The notes: generated by a model from the sequence alone, not told the origin. DNA of 7,149 nucleotides from Thiohalobacter sp. (GCA_027010005.1 JALVCM010000468.1:1-7149), one strand, 5' to 3'; positions 1 to 7,149 are shown, numbered from the stretch's first letter. Numbers and translations are program-made.

Positions 1-566
1 CCGGCATCGAGGAGCAGCGTAAGGCAAAGCAGTTTCTGCGCATTCTGGATACCGTAGAGGTGAGAGACGGCGACAAATGGGCAAGATTTTCACCTTTCAG
101 GGGCTTCAAGGTGGGTTTTACCATCGATTTCAAACACCCGATGTTCAAGGGCGACAGCCGACATTCCGAAATCGATTTCTCGAACAGCTCATTTGTCCGT
201 GAGGTCAGTCGTGCGCGAACCTTTGGTTTTATGCGTGATATCGAGAAATTACGCGAAAATAACCTGGCATTGGGCGGAAGTCTGGACAACGCCGTCGTGC
301 TGGATGATTACCGCGTCGTGAACGAAGACGGTCTTCGCTACGAGGACGAGTTCGTGAAACACAAGGTACTGGATGCTGTTGGCGACCTTTACCTGCTCGG
401 TCACAGTCTGATCGGGGAATTTACCGGTCATAAGTCCGGGCATGCACTGAATAATCGCTTGCTGTGTGAATTACTGGCCTCTCCCGGCGCATGGGAACTG
501 ACCAGTTTCGGCAATGCCGCCCGGGCGCCTCGCTGGCTCAACCTGCCGCAAATCGCATCTGTTTGA
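1..566 (+). CDS. lpxC: LpxC, UDP-3-O-acyl-N-acetylglucosamine deacetylase, 3' part (5' end outside window)
   Basis: This is the C-terminal 187 residues of LpxC, the zinc-dependent cytoplasmic deacetylase that performs the committed step of lipid A synthesis. The reading frame begins at base 3 and is open from the window edge. The residues before the GTG at 60 ([20 protein letters not shown]) already match LpxC, so that GTG is internal and not a start. About 118 N-terminal residues, including the first zinc histidine of the family, lie upstream. Visible motifs are [13 protein letters not shown], the [16 protein letters not shown] stretch, and HKVLDAVGD, whose His (360-362) and first Asp (372-374) match the remaining zinc ligands. 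The SGHALNN motif carries the conserved His (441-443). The stop is TGA at 564-566. lpxC normally closes the division and cell-wall (dcw) cluster, which fits its place just before the dciA-M23-secA block. No defect is visible in this portion. Confidence 0.97.
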   Translation, partial: GIEEQRKAKQFLRILDTVEVRDGDKWARFSPFRGFKVGFTIDFKHPMFKGDSRHSEIDFSNSSFVREVSRARTFGFMRDIEKLRENNLALGGSLDNAVVLDDYRVVNEDGLRYEDEFVKHKVLDAVGDLYLLGHSLIGEFTGHKSGHALNNRLLCELLASPGAWELTSFGNAARAPRWLNLPQIASV

Positions 567-583
567 AATTCCTGCCGAAAGGC

Positions 584-1024
584 TCAGGATTCGTGTGCTT
601 TTGCCGCTAACCGGTATAAGGCTTCGCGCAGTTCCGGGTGATCGACACTCTCTGCCGTCTGTGCAAGCAGCGTGGCATTGTCCATTGACAGACTTTCAGG
701 TCGCCTGCTAACGGGTTGAATATCAAGTGATTCCGGGAGAACTCGAATATCTATCCCGGTAATGGCCAGCGACAGTTGGCACTGCAGTTGCCTGGTGAAT
801 TCCGGAACGGCAAATCTAAGGCGTGCCGCCCAGGCAGGTGATGCCACGCCGAGAATCAGGGTTTCATTTTTGAGGTTCATAACACTACAATGCGCGGCGA
901 GATCCTCGGGTAACAGGCGTAAGACAGCCTGCTCCATACGTTGCAGACGGCGGGCGCGCTCCAGTAACGGCAGTTCCGCGTTACGAAGAATGTCTGCGCA
1001 TGGAAAGGCGTTATTTTGACGCAT
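584..1024 (-). CDS. dciA: DciA-like DUF721 protein (replicative helicase loader)
   Basis: This encodes 146 residues resembling the DUF721/DciA family. DciA proteins are the ancestral loaders of DnaB helicase in bacteria that lack DnaC. The frame stays open upstream to 1246, but that extension lies antisense to the M23 gene and is rich in Pro, Arg and Cys, so I take the ATG at 1024-1022. The product then begins MRQNNAFPCADILRN, as family members do. An AGG lies about 9 bases before this ATG on the minus strand. A helical start (residues 10-45) is followed by a KH-like core with the typical SPAWAARLRF segment (61-70, Trp65). The tail from about 100 to 146 is polar, less conserved, and ends in a predicted helix. 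The gene converges on lpxC and diverges from the M23 gene, the usual position of dciA between lpxC and secA in many Gammaproteobacteria. Identification rests on pattern and context. Confidence 0.85.
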   Translation of the reverse strand: MRQNNAFPCADILRNAELPLLERARRLQRMEQAVLRLLPEDLAAHCSVMNLKNETLILGVASPAWAARLRFAVPEFTRQLQCQLSLAITGIDIRVLPESLDIQPVSRRPESLSMDNATLLAQTAESVDHPELREALYRLAAKAHES

Positions 1025-1056
1025 CAGTTTCAACCTGGAGTTATTGAGCACAGCCA

Positions 1057-1983
1057 ATGAAGTTTCTACTCTACACGACAAAATACGGCAAGTCCGGCAG
1101 CATACAGTTGAATCGCCCCATGGTCTGGATTCCCGCCGCACTGGCTTTGCTGGGTGTGCTGCTGGGAGCAGGCCAGTTGGGATATTCTCTGGGTGCAGCG
1201 CGTCATCCGCAGGTTGCTGCAAAGGGTGGAGCGCAGTGGCAGGCACTGCTCGATGAGCAGAAGCAGGACCTTAACCAGGTACGAAACGAGGCGCAGAACC
1301 AGTTAAATGCCCTGGCCGTCCGGCTGGGACAGATGCAGGCCGAGATGTTGAGGGTTGAAGCACTGGGCCAGCGAGTGAAGCAGATTGCCCACCTGAAGAA
1401 ATCCGAATTCGATTTTGACCAGTTGCCGGCACAGGGTGGCCCGGCCGATCCGGCAGGCGCAGAGGCACTGAAAACGCCGGATTTTCTCAAGGCACTGGAT
1501 GATATGGCCTTGCAGATTGATGACCGTGCGCGCCAGCTTGAACTGCTGGAACAGGTGGTGAGTCGTCGCGAACTCAGCCAGGCGGTTTCACCGGCGGGTA
1601 AACCGATTACCGGTGGCTGGCTGTCCTCATACTATGGTATGCGTACCGATCCCTTCAATGGTCGGCGCGAAATGCACAAAGGCATCGATTTCGCAGGCCA
1701 GATGGGTAGCGATATTGTTGCCACGGCAGCCGGTGTCGTGACCTGGGCCGGCAAGCGTTACGGCTATGGCCAGCTGATTGAAATCAACCACGGCAATGGC
1801 TATTCCACGCGCTACGGGCATTGCAAACAGATCCTGGTGAAGGTCGGTGACAAGATCGAGCCCGGTCAAAAAATAGCTCTGATGGGGTCCAGTGGTCGTT
1901 CTACCGGCCCGCACGTGCACTATGAAGTCCTGAAAAACGGGCGACAGATCAACCCCACCCGTTTCGTCCGCGCCAGCCGCTAG
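1057..1983 (+). CDS. Membrane-anchored M23 (LytM/peptidase M23B) family protein
   Basis: This encodes 308 residues of an M23 metallopeptidase, a family that cuts peptidoglycan cross-bridges or, when degenerate, regulates amidases. A basic N-terminus (residues 1-20) precedes one hydrophobic segment at about 22-47, probably a signal anchor placing the rest in the periplasm. Residues about 57-115 are rich in Gln, Glu, Leu and Ala and look like a coiled coil, with a second short helical stretch at about 143-175. The C-terminal LytM domain (about 185-304) has the intact zinc and catalytic set: His207 and Asp211 in HKGID, His255 in RYGH, and His286-Val-His288. The domain therefore looks catalytically competent. 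Start ATG 1057 has a weak GAG at 1046-1048. The gene occupies the slot held by secM in enteric bacteria. The cross-bridge specificity cannot be read from the sequence. Confidence 0.93.
   Translation: MKFLLYTTKYGKSGSIQLNRPMVWIPAALALLGVLLGAGQLGYSLGAARHPQVAAKGGAQWQALLDEQKQDLNQVRNEAQNQLNALAVRLGQMQAEMLRVEALGQRVKQIAHLKKSEFDFDQLPAQGGPADPAGAEALKTPDFLKALDDMALQIDDRARQLELLEQVVSRRELSQAVSPAGKPITGGWLSSYYGMRTDPFNGRREMHKGIDFAGQMGSDIVATAAGVVTWAGKRYGYGQLIEINHGNGYSTRYGHCKQILVKVGDKIEPGQKIALMGSSGRSTGPHVHYEVLKNGRQINPTRFVRASR
1063..1091 (-). promoter_or_regulatory. Candidate sigma70 promoter for dciA
   Basis: Read on the minus strand, TTGCCG (1091-1086, 4 of 6 consensus bases for -35) and TAGAAA (1068-1063, 4 of 6 for -10) are separated by exactly 17 bases. 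Transcription would start near 1056, giving a leader of about 32 bases before the dciA ATG at 1024. The element lies inside the first codons of the divergent M23 gene. This is inferred by eye from consensus only. Confidence 0.3.
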
Positions 1984-2021
1984 CCACCAGGCTTCCCGTG
2001 AGGTGAAGAAACCGTGAAGTC

Positions 2022-2050
2022 CTGTCCGCAAGCGGCTAATGCGGTATGAT
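2022..2050 (+). promoter_or_regulatory. Candidate promoter upstream of secA
   Basis: TATGAT at 2045-2050 matches five of six bases of the sigma70 -10 box. At 17 bases upstream sits CTGTCC (2022-2027), a poor -35 with three of six matches, and there is no TG extension. Transcription would begin near 2057, giving a leader of about 41 bases. The 114-base gap between the M23 gene and secA otherwise holds no gene. The tiny frames in it (for example ATG 2046, 10 codons) carry no SecM-like signal or arrest motif. Confidence 0.3.
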
Positions 2051-2078
2051 GCCTGCTCCAAATTTTTCAATACATTAA

Positions 2079-2089
2079 CGGGTTTCCCG
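2079..2089 (+). other. Small hairpin in the secA leader over the ribosome-binding region
   Basis: CGGG (2079-2082), a TTT loop and CCCG (2086-2089) form a perfect four-pair stem ending 8 bases before the secA ATG. It covers the place where a Shine-Dalgarno sequence would be expected, and no good one is present. The stem is short enough to occur by chance, so a role in translation control is only a suggestion. There is no U-tract, so it is not an intrinsic terminator. Confidence 0.3.
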
Positions 2090-2097
2090 CAAATATC

Positions 2098-3864
2098 ATG
2101 GTGACATCGATACTTCGCAAGGTTTTTGGTAGCCGTAACGACCGAATTCTCAAGCGCCTCCAGAAAAACGTAAATAAAATCAATGCGCTCGAGCCTGAGA
2201 TACAAAAGCTCAGCGACGATGAGTTGCGTGCCCGTACGGATGAGTTCCGCCAGCGCTACCAGGACGGCGAAACCCTCGACCAGATGCTGGTCGAAGCCTT
2301 TGCCGTGGTTCGCGAGGCATCGCGCCGCGTCCTGAACATGCGGCATTTCGACGTGCAGTTGATCGGTGGCATGGTGTTGCACGAAGGCAAGATTGCCGAG
2401 ATGCGTACCGGTGAAGGCAAGACGCTTGTCGCGACCCTGTTTGCCTACCTGAATGCCTTGTCCGGTAAAGGCGTACACGTCGTTACCGTAAACGACTACC
2501 TCGCCCGCCGTGATGCCGAATGGATGGGCAAGTTGTACGGTTTTCTCGGCCTGTCGACCGGCGTTGCCGTGGCAGGTATGAACAGTGACGAGAAACGTGC
2601 GGCGTATGCGGCTGATATTACCTACGGCACCAACAACGAATTTGGTTTCGACTACCTGCGCGACAACATGGCGTTCCGGCTGGAAGAAAAGGTGCAGCGG
2701 GAACTCAATGCGGCAGTTGTCGATGAAGTGGACTCCATCCTGATCGATGAAGCGCGTACACCGCTGATTATTTCCGGTGCCACCGACGATAACTCCGAAC
2801 TGTATATCGTCATGAAAGATCTGGTCACGGAACTGGTGAAGCAGGAGGAAGAAGACGGTCCCGGCGACTACAGCATCGACGAAAAGCAAAAGCAGATTCA
2901 CTTTACCGAGGAAGGCCACCAGCATGTCGAAGAGCTGCTGGAAAAACGTGGCCTGCTGAAGGAAGGGCAGAGCCTGTACGATGCGGCCAACCTGAGCCTG
3001 ATGCATCATCTGAATGCAGCCTTGCGTGCGTTGGCACTGTACCACCGTGATGTCGAGTATATCGTGCAGGACGGTCAGGTGGTGATCGTCGATGAATTCA
3101 CCGGCCGTACCATGCCGGGCCGGCGCTGGTCCGAAGGTCTGCACCAGGCTGTGGAAGCCAAGGAAGGGGTGAAGATACAGAACGAAAACCAGACCATGGC
3201 GTCGATTACTTTCCAGAACTATTTCCGCCTGTATAACAAACTGTCCGGCATGACTGGTACTGCGGACACCGAGGCGCCTGAGTTCCAGCAGATTTACGGG
3301 CTTGAAGTGGTGGTGATCCCCACCAACACACCGATGATCCGCAACGACATGGGTGACCTGGTTTTCCTGACCGAGAAAGAAAAATTCAACGCGGTCGCCG
3401 AGGACATTCGTGACTGCCGCAAACGCGGCCAGCCGGTACTGGTGGGTACGACCTCAATTGAAGTTTCCGAGTATCTGTCGAAGTTGCTCAAAAAGGACGG
3501 CATTGAACATGAAGTGCTGAATGCCAAGCAGCATGAGCGTGAAGCACACATTGTCGCACAGGCGGGAAGCCCTGGTGCGGTCACCATTGCACCAACATGG
3601 CCGGCCGCGGTACGGATATCGTACTGGGCGGTAACCTGGACGTGGAACTGGCCGCACTCGATAACCCGGATGAACACACCGTGGCGCGTATCCGTAAAGA
3701 CTGGGAAACACGGCACAAGCAGGTACTGGAAGCGGGTGGTCTGCACATTATCGGTACCGAGCGCCATGAATCCCGGCGTGTCGATAACCAGCTGCGTGGC
3801 CGTTCCGGTCGCCAGGGTGATCCCGGTTCCAGCCGCTTCTACCTGTCGCTGGAAGACAACCTGA
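2098..3864 (+). CDS. secA: SecA N-terminal part as literally read (truncated product)
   Basis: The literal open frame gives 588 residues, of which the first 497 are SecA. These cover most of the first nucleotide-binding domain, with Walker A MRTGEGKT at residues 102-109 and Walker B DEVD at 209-212. They also cover the preprotein-binding domain inserted after about residue 220, with its [20 protein letters not shown] and [20 protein letters not shown] stretches. The return to the ATPase fold follows ([15 protein letters not shown]), then the beginning of the second nucleotide-binding domain ([20 protein letters not shown], then AHIVAQAG). From residue 498 to the stop the product is out-of-frame sequence unrelated to SecA, rich in Trp, Arg and Val. 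A protein of this form would lack the rest of the ATPase site, the scaffold helix and the tail, and should not work alone. Confidence 0.7.
   Translation: MVTSILRKVFGSRNDRILKRLQKNVNKINALEPEIQKLSDDELRARTDEFRQRYQDGETLDQMLVEAFAVVREASRRVLNMRHFDVQLIGGMVLHEGKIAEMRTGEGKTLVATLFAYLNALSGKGVHVVTVNDYLARRDAEWMGKLYGFLGLSTGVAVAGMNSDEKRAAYAADITYGTNNEFGFDYLRDNMAFRLEEKVQRELNAAVVDEVDSILIDEARTPLIISGATDDNSELYIVMKDLVTELVKQEEEDGPGDYSIDEKQKQIHFTEEGHQHVEELLEKRGLLKEGQSLYDAANLSLMHHLNAALRALALYHRDVEYIVQDGQVVIVDEFTGRTMPGRRWSEGLHQAVEAKEGVKIQNENQTMASITFQNYFRLYNKLSGMTGTADTEAPEFQQIYGLEVVVIPTNTPMIRNDMGDLVFLTEKEKFNAVAEDIRDCRKRGQPVLVGTTSIEVSEYLSKLLKKDGIEHEVLNAKQHEREAHIVAQAGSPGAVTIAPTWPAAVRISYWAVTWTWNWPHSITRMNTPWRVSVKTGKHGTSRYWKRVVCTLSVPSAMNPGVSITSCVAVPVARVIPVPAASTCRWKTT
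3589..3593 (+). other. Frameshift site in secA (one base missing in an Ala codon)
   Basis: SecA proteins read [13 protein letters not shown] here. The window has ATT (3586-3588), then GC (3589-3590), then ACC AAC ATG in a different frame from 3591. The expected GCN alanine codon therefore has only two bases: a missing A from GCA ACC, or a missing C from GCC ACC, would give the same text. No long homopolymer and no X-XXY-YYZ slippery heptamer is present, so programmed -1 frameshifting is unlikely. Confidence 0.9.
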
Positions 3865-4805
3865 TGCGTATTTTTGCGTCCGAGCGCGTGTCGGGCCTGA
3901 TGCAGAAACTGGGCATGCAGGAAGGCGAGGCTATCGAACACCCGTGGGTCAGCAAGGCCATCGAGAATGCACAGCGCAAGGTGGAAGGGCATAACTTCGG
4001 TATTCGTAAAAACCTGCTGGAGTTCGACGACGTTGCCAACGATCAGCGCAAGGTGGTCTATGCACAGCGTAATGAGCTGATGTCGACGGATGATGTTTCC
4101 GACACCATCAAGGCGATTCGTGAAGACGTCCTGAACTCTGTCATCGACAACTACATCCCGCCGGGCAGCATGGATGAGCAGTGGAAGATTGCCGAACTCG
4201 AGGATGCAATCGAAACGGAGTTTGGCCAGCGCTTTGATATCCAGGGCTGGCTGGATGCCGATGATGACCTGCACGAGGAAACCCTGCGTGCAAAACTGCT
4301 CGAAGAACTGGAACGTGTACACGAAGAGAAAGAGCAGCAGGCCGGCAGCGAGACCATGCGGCATTTCGAAAAGGCCGTCATGTTGCAGGTACTGGACCAG
4401 GCCTGGAAGGAACACCTGGCCGCTATGGATTACCTGCGACAGGGTATTCACCTGCGTGGCTATGCACAGAAGAATCCCAAGCAGGAGTACAAGCGCGAGG
4501 CATTCGAGATGTTTACCGACATGCTGGAACGCATCAAGCTGGATGTGATCGGTATTCTCTCCAAGGTCCAGGTCAGGACCGAGTCGGATGTTGAGGCGGT
4601 AGAAGAACAACGCCGTACTACGGCACCCATGGATTTCCGTCACGACGAAGTGAGTGCCATGGGGGACGGTGAAGACGAGGTGGCTGCAGCAGAAGCCGAG
4701 GAACACCAGCCGTTCGTGCGCGGTAACCGCAAGGTTGGGCGAAACGAGCCCTGTCCCTGCGGTTCCGGCAAGAAGTACAAACAGTGCCATGGCAAGTTGA
4801 GTTGA
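3597..4805 (+). CDS. secA: SecA C-terminal part in the second frame
   Basis: Taken from its first ATG this frame gives 402 residues, equal to residues 501-902 of the restored SecA. It opens with [12 protein letters not shown] and carries GTERHESRR and RGRSGRQGD (residues 53-75 of this frame), the conserved ATPase motifs of the second nucleotide-binding domain with its arginine-finger region. The helical scaffold and wing domains follow, including [20 protein letters not shown] and [20 protein letters not shown]. An acidic linker ([13 protein letters not shown]) leads to the zinc-binding, SecB-interacting tail [13 protein letters not shown] with its Cys-Cys-Cys-His set complete (386, 388, 397, 398). 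ATG 3597 is an internal Met of SecA with no ribosome-binding site in front, so this is a gene fragment and not a separately translated gene. Confidence 0.7.
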   Translation: MAGRGTDIVLGGNLDVELAALDNPDEHTVARIRKDWETRHKQVLEAGGLHIIGTERHESRRVDNQLRGRSGRQGDPGSSRFYLSLEDNLMRIFASERVSGLMQKLGMQEGEAIEHPWVSKAIENAQRKVEGHNFGIRKNLLEFDDVANDQRKVVYAQRNELMSTDDVSDTIKAIREDVLNSVIDNYIPPGSMDEQWKIAELEDAIETEFGQRFDIQGWLDADDDLHEETLRAKLLEELERVHEEKEQQAGSETMRHFEKAVMLQVLDQAWKEHLAAMDYLRQGIHLRGYAQKNPKQEYKREAFEMFTDMLERIKLDVIGILSKVQVRTESDVEAVEEQRRTTAPMDFRHDEVSAMGDGEDEVAAAEAEEHQPFVRGNRKVGRNEPCPCGSGKKYKQCHGKLS

Positions 4806-4822
4806 GGATAGACGCCTGAACC

Positions 4823-6040
4823 ATGCCGGTTGGATATAGCCAGTTACCGGAACTCTCCGCGGTGGCCGGTGTGCGCCTGTCGGCGAAGGCCGCACGGGTG
4901 CGTTATGAAGGCCGTGACGACCTGGTCGTCATGGAACTGGCCGCAGGCAGCCGTTGTGCAGCGGTGTTTACCCGTAATGCATTTTGTGCGGCGCCTGTGA
5001 TTGTCGCGCGCGAACACCTGGCAAAAACTTCCCCCCGTTATTTACTCATCAACAGTGGCAATGCCAACGCCGGCACCGGTACACCCGGGCTGGAGGATGC
5101 ACGGCGAAGTTGCCAGGCACTGGCAGAGCGTGCAGGTTGTGATGCCTCACAGGTGTTGCCATTTTCCACAGGTGTGATCGGCGAGCGCTTGCCGGTGGAA
5201 CGCATCGAGTCGGTACTGCAAGGTACCCTTGCCGGGCTGTCGGAAGACAACTGGTCATCGGCCGCGCACGCCATCATGACAACCGATACGGTGGCCAAGG
5301 GTGTGACCCGGACACTGCAGGTTGACGGGAAGACTGTCACCCTGACCGGTATGGCCAAGGGGTCCGGCATGATTCGTCCGGATATGGCGACCATGCTGGC
5401 GTATATCGCGACAGATGCTGCCGTCGAGGACACGGCTCTGCAGGACTGTTTACAGCAGGCGGTGGAACAGTCCTTTAACCGCATTACCGTCGATGGTGAT
5501 ACCTCCACCAATGATGCCTGTGTACTGGTGGCAACCGGTGCATCGGGTACGTCCTGCCTGGATACAGCGCATGCGGACTACCCGGCCTTCTGTACGGCGG
5601 TTGGGGAAGTCTGTACCCGGCTGGCACAGCTTATCGTGCGTGATGGTGAAGGCGCGACCAAGTTTGTGACCATTCAGGTGGAAGGCGGGCGTGACAGCAC
5701 CGAGTGCCTGCAGGTGGCTTATACAGTGGCACATTCTCCACTGGTGAAAACGGCACTGTTTGCCAGCGACCCGAACTGGGGGCGTATTCTGGCGGCGGTA
5801 GGGCGTGCCGGCCTGGCGCAACTGGATATCAATCCGGTGGAACTGTGGCTGGATGATATCTGTATTGTGCGTCATGGTGGTGTGGCGCCCGGTTACACCG
5901 AGGCGGACGGACAGCGTGTCATGAACCAGGATGAAATTCTCATCCGTATTGTGCTGGGTCGCGGCGAGGCCAGTGAAACGGTCTGGACCAGTGACCTGTC
6001 CCACGACTATGTCAGTATCAACGCCGACTACCGTTCCTGA
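4823..6040 (+). CDS. argJ: ArgJ, glutamate N-acetyltransferase / ornithine acetyltransferase
   Basis: This encodes 405 residues of ArgJ, which moves the acetyl group from N-acetylornithine to glutamate in the cyclic arginine pathway. Some members also use acetyl-CoA to make N-acetylglutamate. The family cuts itself into two chains. The site is visible as [14 protein letters not shown], with cleavage expected between Ala189 and Thr190 so that Thr190 becomes the nucleophile. The oxyanion-hole Thr116-Gly117 lies in [10 protein letters not shown], and [10 protein letters not shown] (77-86) and SDPNWGRI near the C-terminus are further family signatures. The protein ends INADYRS, a typical ArgJ terminus, so it is complete. 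Start ATG 4823 fits the usual N-terminus ([19 protein letters not shown]). The only Shine-Dalgarno-like bases are AGGA at 4805-4808, rather far upstream, and translation may rely on coupling to secA 17 bases away. Whether it is mono- or bifunctional cannot be told from sequence alone. Confidence 0.96.
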   Translation: MPVGYSQLPELSAVAGVRLSAKAARVRYEGRDDLVVMELAAGSRCAAVFTRNAFCAAPVIVAREHLAKTSPRYLLINSGNANAGTGTPGLEDARRSCQALAERAGCDASQVLPFSTGVIGERLPVERIESVLQGTLAGLSEDNWSSAAHAIMTTDTVAKGVTRTLQVDGKTVTLTGMAKGSGMIRPDMATMLAYIATDAAVEDTALQDCLQQAVEQSFNRITVDGDTSTNDACVLVATGASGTSCLDTAHADYPAFCTAVGEVCTRLAQLIVRDGEGATKFVTIQVEGGRDSTECLQVAYTVAHSPLVKTALFASDPNWGRILAAVGRAGLAQLDINPVELWLDDICIVRHGGVAPGYTEADGQRVMNQDEILIRIVLGRGEASETVWTSDLSHDYVSINADYRS

Positions 6041-6992
6041 TCCGAACGATCCCGAAACACTCCACGTGGCCGTCGCGGCCATTGTTAACGATGCGCAGCA
6101 GGTCCTGCTGGCACGTCGCCCCGGGCATGTCCACCAGGGCGGCTTATGGGAGTTTCCGGGTGGAAAGTGCGAGCCCGGTGAGCCGGTCGAAGCTGCGCTG
6201 GAGCGGGAGATCCAGGAAGAACTGGGTATACATATTGGCGTCCGCCGACCACTGATCCGTGTTCCCCACCGTTATGAAGACCGTAGCGTGTTGCTCGACG
6301 TCTGGCGCGTGGAGTCCTTCGAGGGCCGGCCACATGGCCGCGAGGGCCAGCCGGTGGAGTGGGTGCCTGTCGATGAGCTGGGTGAGCGGGACTTCCCGGC
6401 CGCCAACCTGCCGATTATTCGTGCCCTGCAGTTACCCGCGGCCTGTCTGATTACACCGGCCCCCGGCGAAGATCGCGAAGCCTTTCTAGCACAGTTACAA
6501 TGCCGGCTGGACGAAGGGATCCGGCTGGTGCAGTTACGTGCCAGGGGGCTGGATGAAATCTCGTACCGGTCACTGGCGGAACAGGTCGTTGAACGCTGCC
6601 ATCACAGCGGAGCGCGGGTGTTACTGAATGCGGACGCCAGTCTTGCCGTACCGCTTGGCGCCGATGGTATCCAGCTCAGCAGTCAGCGACTGCAACAGGC
6701 AGGCGGGCGGGACTTGCCGGACAATCTTCTACTGGGTGCTTCCTGCCATACGGCAGAGGAACTGAGGCACGCACATGCTATCCGGGCTGACTTCGCACTG
6801 CTCTCGCCGGTCAAGCCCACCGCCACTCATCCGGATGCGCCGGCGCTTGGCTGGGAAATGTTTGCCAGCCTGGTTGAGTCCTGTGCCATGCCGGTCTACG
6901 CACTGGGAGGTATGGCGCCCGCCGATCTTGACGAGGCCATTGCGCATGGCGCGCAGGGTATAGCGGCGATTCGTGCCCTGTGGGAAAGCTGA
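6009..6992 (+). CDS. mutT: MutT-like Nudix hydrolase fused to a ThiE/TenI-like domain
   Basis: This encodes 327 residues in two domains. The Nudix domain (about 18-140) has a perfect Nudix box, G52-x5-E58-x7-R66-E67-I-x-E70-E71-x-G73, which binds metal and hydrolyses nucleoside triphosphates. [14 protein letters not shown] and Asn133 in FPAANLPI resemble E. coli MutT, whose equivalent Asn119 contacts 8-oxoguanine, so removal of 8-oxo-dGTP is likely. Residues about 145-325 form a ThiE/TenI-like barrel ([33 protein letters not shown]). It lacks several expected ThiE residues, so thiamine phosphate synthesis is doubtful. This fusion is a known arrangement in Gammaproteobacteria. I chose ATG 6009, which overlaps argJ by 32 bases. 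The frame is open to ATG 5931, but that would add 26 residues of argJ-overlapping sequence. GTG 6066 is a shorter option. No clear ribosome-binding site marks any of these. Confidence 0.9.
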   Translation: MSVSTPTTVPDPNDPETLHVAVAAIVNDAQQVLLARRPGHVHQGGLWEFPGGKCEPGEPVEAALEREIQEELGIHIGVRRPLIRVPHRYEDRSVLLDVWRVESFEGRPHGREGQPVEWVPVDELGERDFPAANLPIIRALQLPAACLITPAPGEDREAFLAQLQCRLDEGIRLVQLRARGLDEISYRSLAEQVVERCHHSGARVLLNADASLAVPLGADGIQLSSQRLQQAGGRDLPDNLLLGASCHTAEELRHAHAIRADFALLSPVKPTATHPDAPALGWEMFASLVESCAMPVYALGGMAPADLDEAIAHGAQGIAAIRALWES

Positions 6993-7149
6993 TGATACGA
7001 ACCGATGTCTGTGGATGGCTGATTCTGCTTTGTCTGTCACTCACGGCCTGTAGTGAACAGAATGCCGATGTACCACCTGCGCAAGCCCTTGTGCTGGAGA
7101 GTGGTTGCGACGTGCGAACAGGTTGCACCGGTCAGGGTACCGGGCTGTC
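6992..7149 (+). CDS. Putative small lipoprotein, 5' part (runs off the window)
   Basis: A frame starting ATG 6992 shares its A with the TGA stop of the upstream fusion gene and stays open to the window end (52 codons). GGGAAAG at 6982-6988 lies a good distance upstream as a ribosome-binding site. The product begins [20 protein letters not shown], a short lipoprotein signal peptide with lipobox Leu-Thr-Ala-Cys20. Ser at +2 predicts sorting to the outer membrane. After a Pro/Ala-containing linker comes LESGCDVRTGC, with Cys39 and Cys45 in a CX5C spacing that could form a periplasmic disulfide. I do not recognise the family. The one-base overlap suggests translational coupling and membership in the argJ-mutT operon. 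The signal peptide carries only one Arg and also an Asp, which is a weak n-region, so the call is good but not certain. Confidence 0.75.
   Translation, partial: MIRTDVCGWLILLCLSLTACSEQNADVPPAQALVLESGCDVRTGCTGQGTGL

Larger units (their letters stand above)
2098..4805 (+). pseudogene. secA: secA, preprotein translocase ATPase, interrupted by a one-base frameshift
   Basis: The whole region encodes SecA, the ATPase that drives unfolded preproteins through the SecYEG channel at the inner membrane. With one base restored near 3590 it gives 902 residues, practically the length of Escherichia coli SecA (901), and both halves match that protein closely throughout. As written, the first frame leaves the SecA sequence after Ile497 and ends at 3864, while the true continuation runs in the frame that contains ATG 3597 to the stop at 4805. 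The start ATG 2098 is well supported, because [16 protein letters not shown] aligns residue for residue with the E. coli start. SecA is essential and both halves look conserved, so I favour a sequencing or assembly error or a very recent mutation over an old pseudogene. The argJ gene follows after 17 bases. Confidence 0.93.

Noticed and set aside
60..62. GTG at 60 as the start of the first gene
   Set aside because: The same frame is open to the window edge and encodes conserved LpxC sequence before this codon.
570..589. Inverted repeat TCCTG/CAGGA between lpxC and dciA as a terminator
   Set aside because: The stem has only five pairs with a 10-base loop and no T-tract on either strand.
1016..1044. 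Possible plus-strand promoter for the M23 gene (TTGACG at 1016-1021)
   Set aside because: The -35 is good (5 of 6), but the -10 at correct spacing (AGTTAT, 1039-1044) matches only 3 of 6, and transcription would start only a few bases before the ATG.
2046..2078. Tiny frame ATG 2046 to TAA as a secM-like leader peptide
   Set aside because: It has 10 codons, no signal peptide and no arrest motif, and it overlaps the likely -10 box.
1627..3144. A 505-codon open frame on the minus strand across the M23 end and secA
   Set aside because: It lies antisense to two recognised genes, has a composition typical of a reverse-frame shadow of codon-biased GC-rich DNA, and matches no family I know.
3580..3600. 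Programmed -1 ribosomal frameshifting as the explanation for split secA
   Set aside because: No slippery heptamer is present at the junction, and SecA is not known to need recoding; a lost base in GCN explains it more simply.
3294..4895. A 533-codon open frame on the minus strand antisense to secA and the argJ start
   Set aside because: It spans the 3' part of secA and the secA-argJ junction, shows no domain or start signal, and is explained by codon bias of the plus-strand gene.
5450..6082. A 210-codon minus-strand frame antisense to argJ
   Set aside because: It is fully covered by conserved ArgJ coding sequence and has no protein features I could recognise.

Overview
This window looks like chromosomal housekeeping DNA from a gammaproteobacterium. 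GC content is moderately high. The gene order lpxC – dciA (opposite strand) – M23 peptidase – secA – argJ – mutT-like is one I recognise from Pseudomonas-type, non-enteric Gammaproteobacteria. It differs from the Escherichia arrangement, where secM and not a peptidase gene lies between lpxC and secA. I cannot fix the genus from this sequence. I see no mobile element, CRISPR array, tRNA, rRNA or sign of horizontal transfer.

Layout: positions 1-566 hold the 3' part of lpxC (lipid A synthesis). After a 17-base gap it converges on a minus-strand gene for a DciA/DUF721 protein (584-1024, replicative helicase loading). Only 32 bases separate the dciA start from a divergent plus-strand gene for a membrane-anchored M23 (LytM-type) peptidase (1057-1983). 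A 114-base leader follows, with a weak promoter candidate and a small hairpin. Next comes secA (2098-4805), which is broken by an apparent one-base deletion near 3590, so it reads as two overlapping open frames. argJ (4823-6040) follows 17 bases later. A Nudix hydrolase fused to a ThiE/TenI-like domain (start chosen at 6009) overlaps the argJ end by 32 bases. A lipoprotein gene starts on the stop codon of that fusion gene at 6992 and runs off the window.

Functionally, the genes serve cell-envelope building (LpxC, M23 peptidase, lipoprotein), protein export (SecA), replication (DciA), arginine synthesis (ArgJ) and nucleotide-pool cleaning (MutT-like). From secA onward the spacing is tight or overlapping, which suggests a secA-argJ-mutT-lipoprotein transcription unit.

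I found no convincing undescribed system. The points most worth a second look are the secA frameshift, the degenerate ThiE-like domain on the MutT-like protein, the small unidentified lipoprotein, and the secA leader, which has no secM and no clear Shine-Dalgarno sequence.
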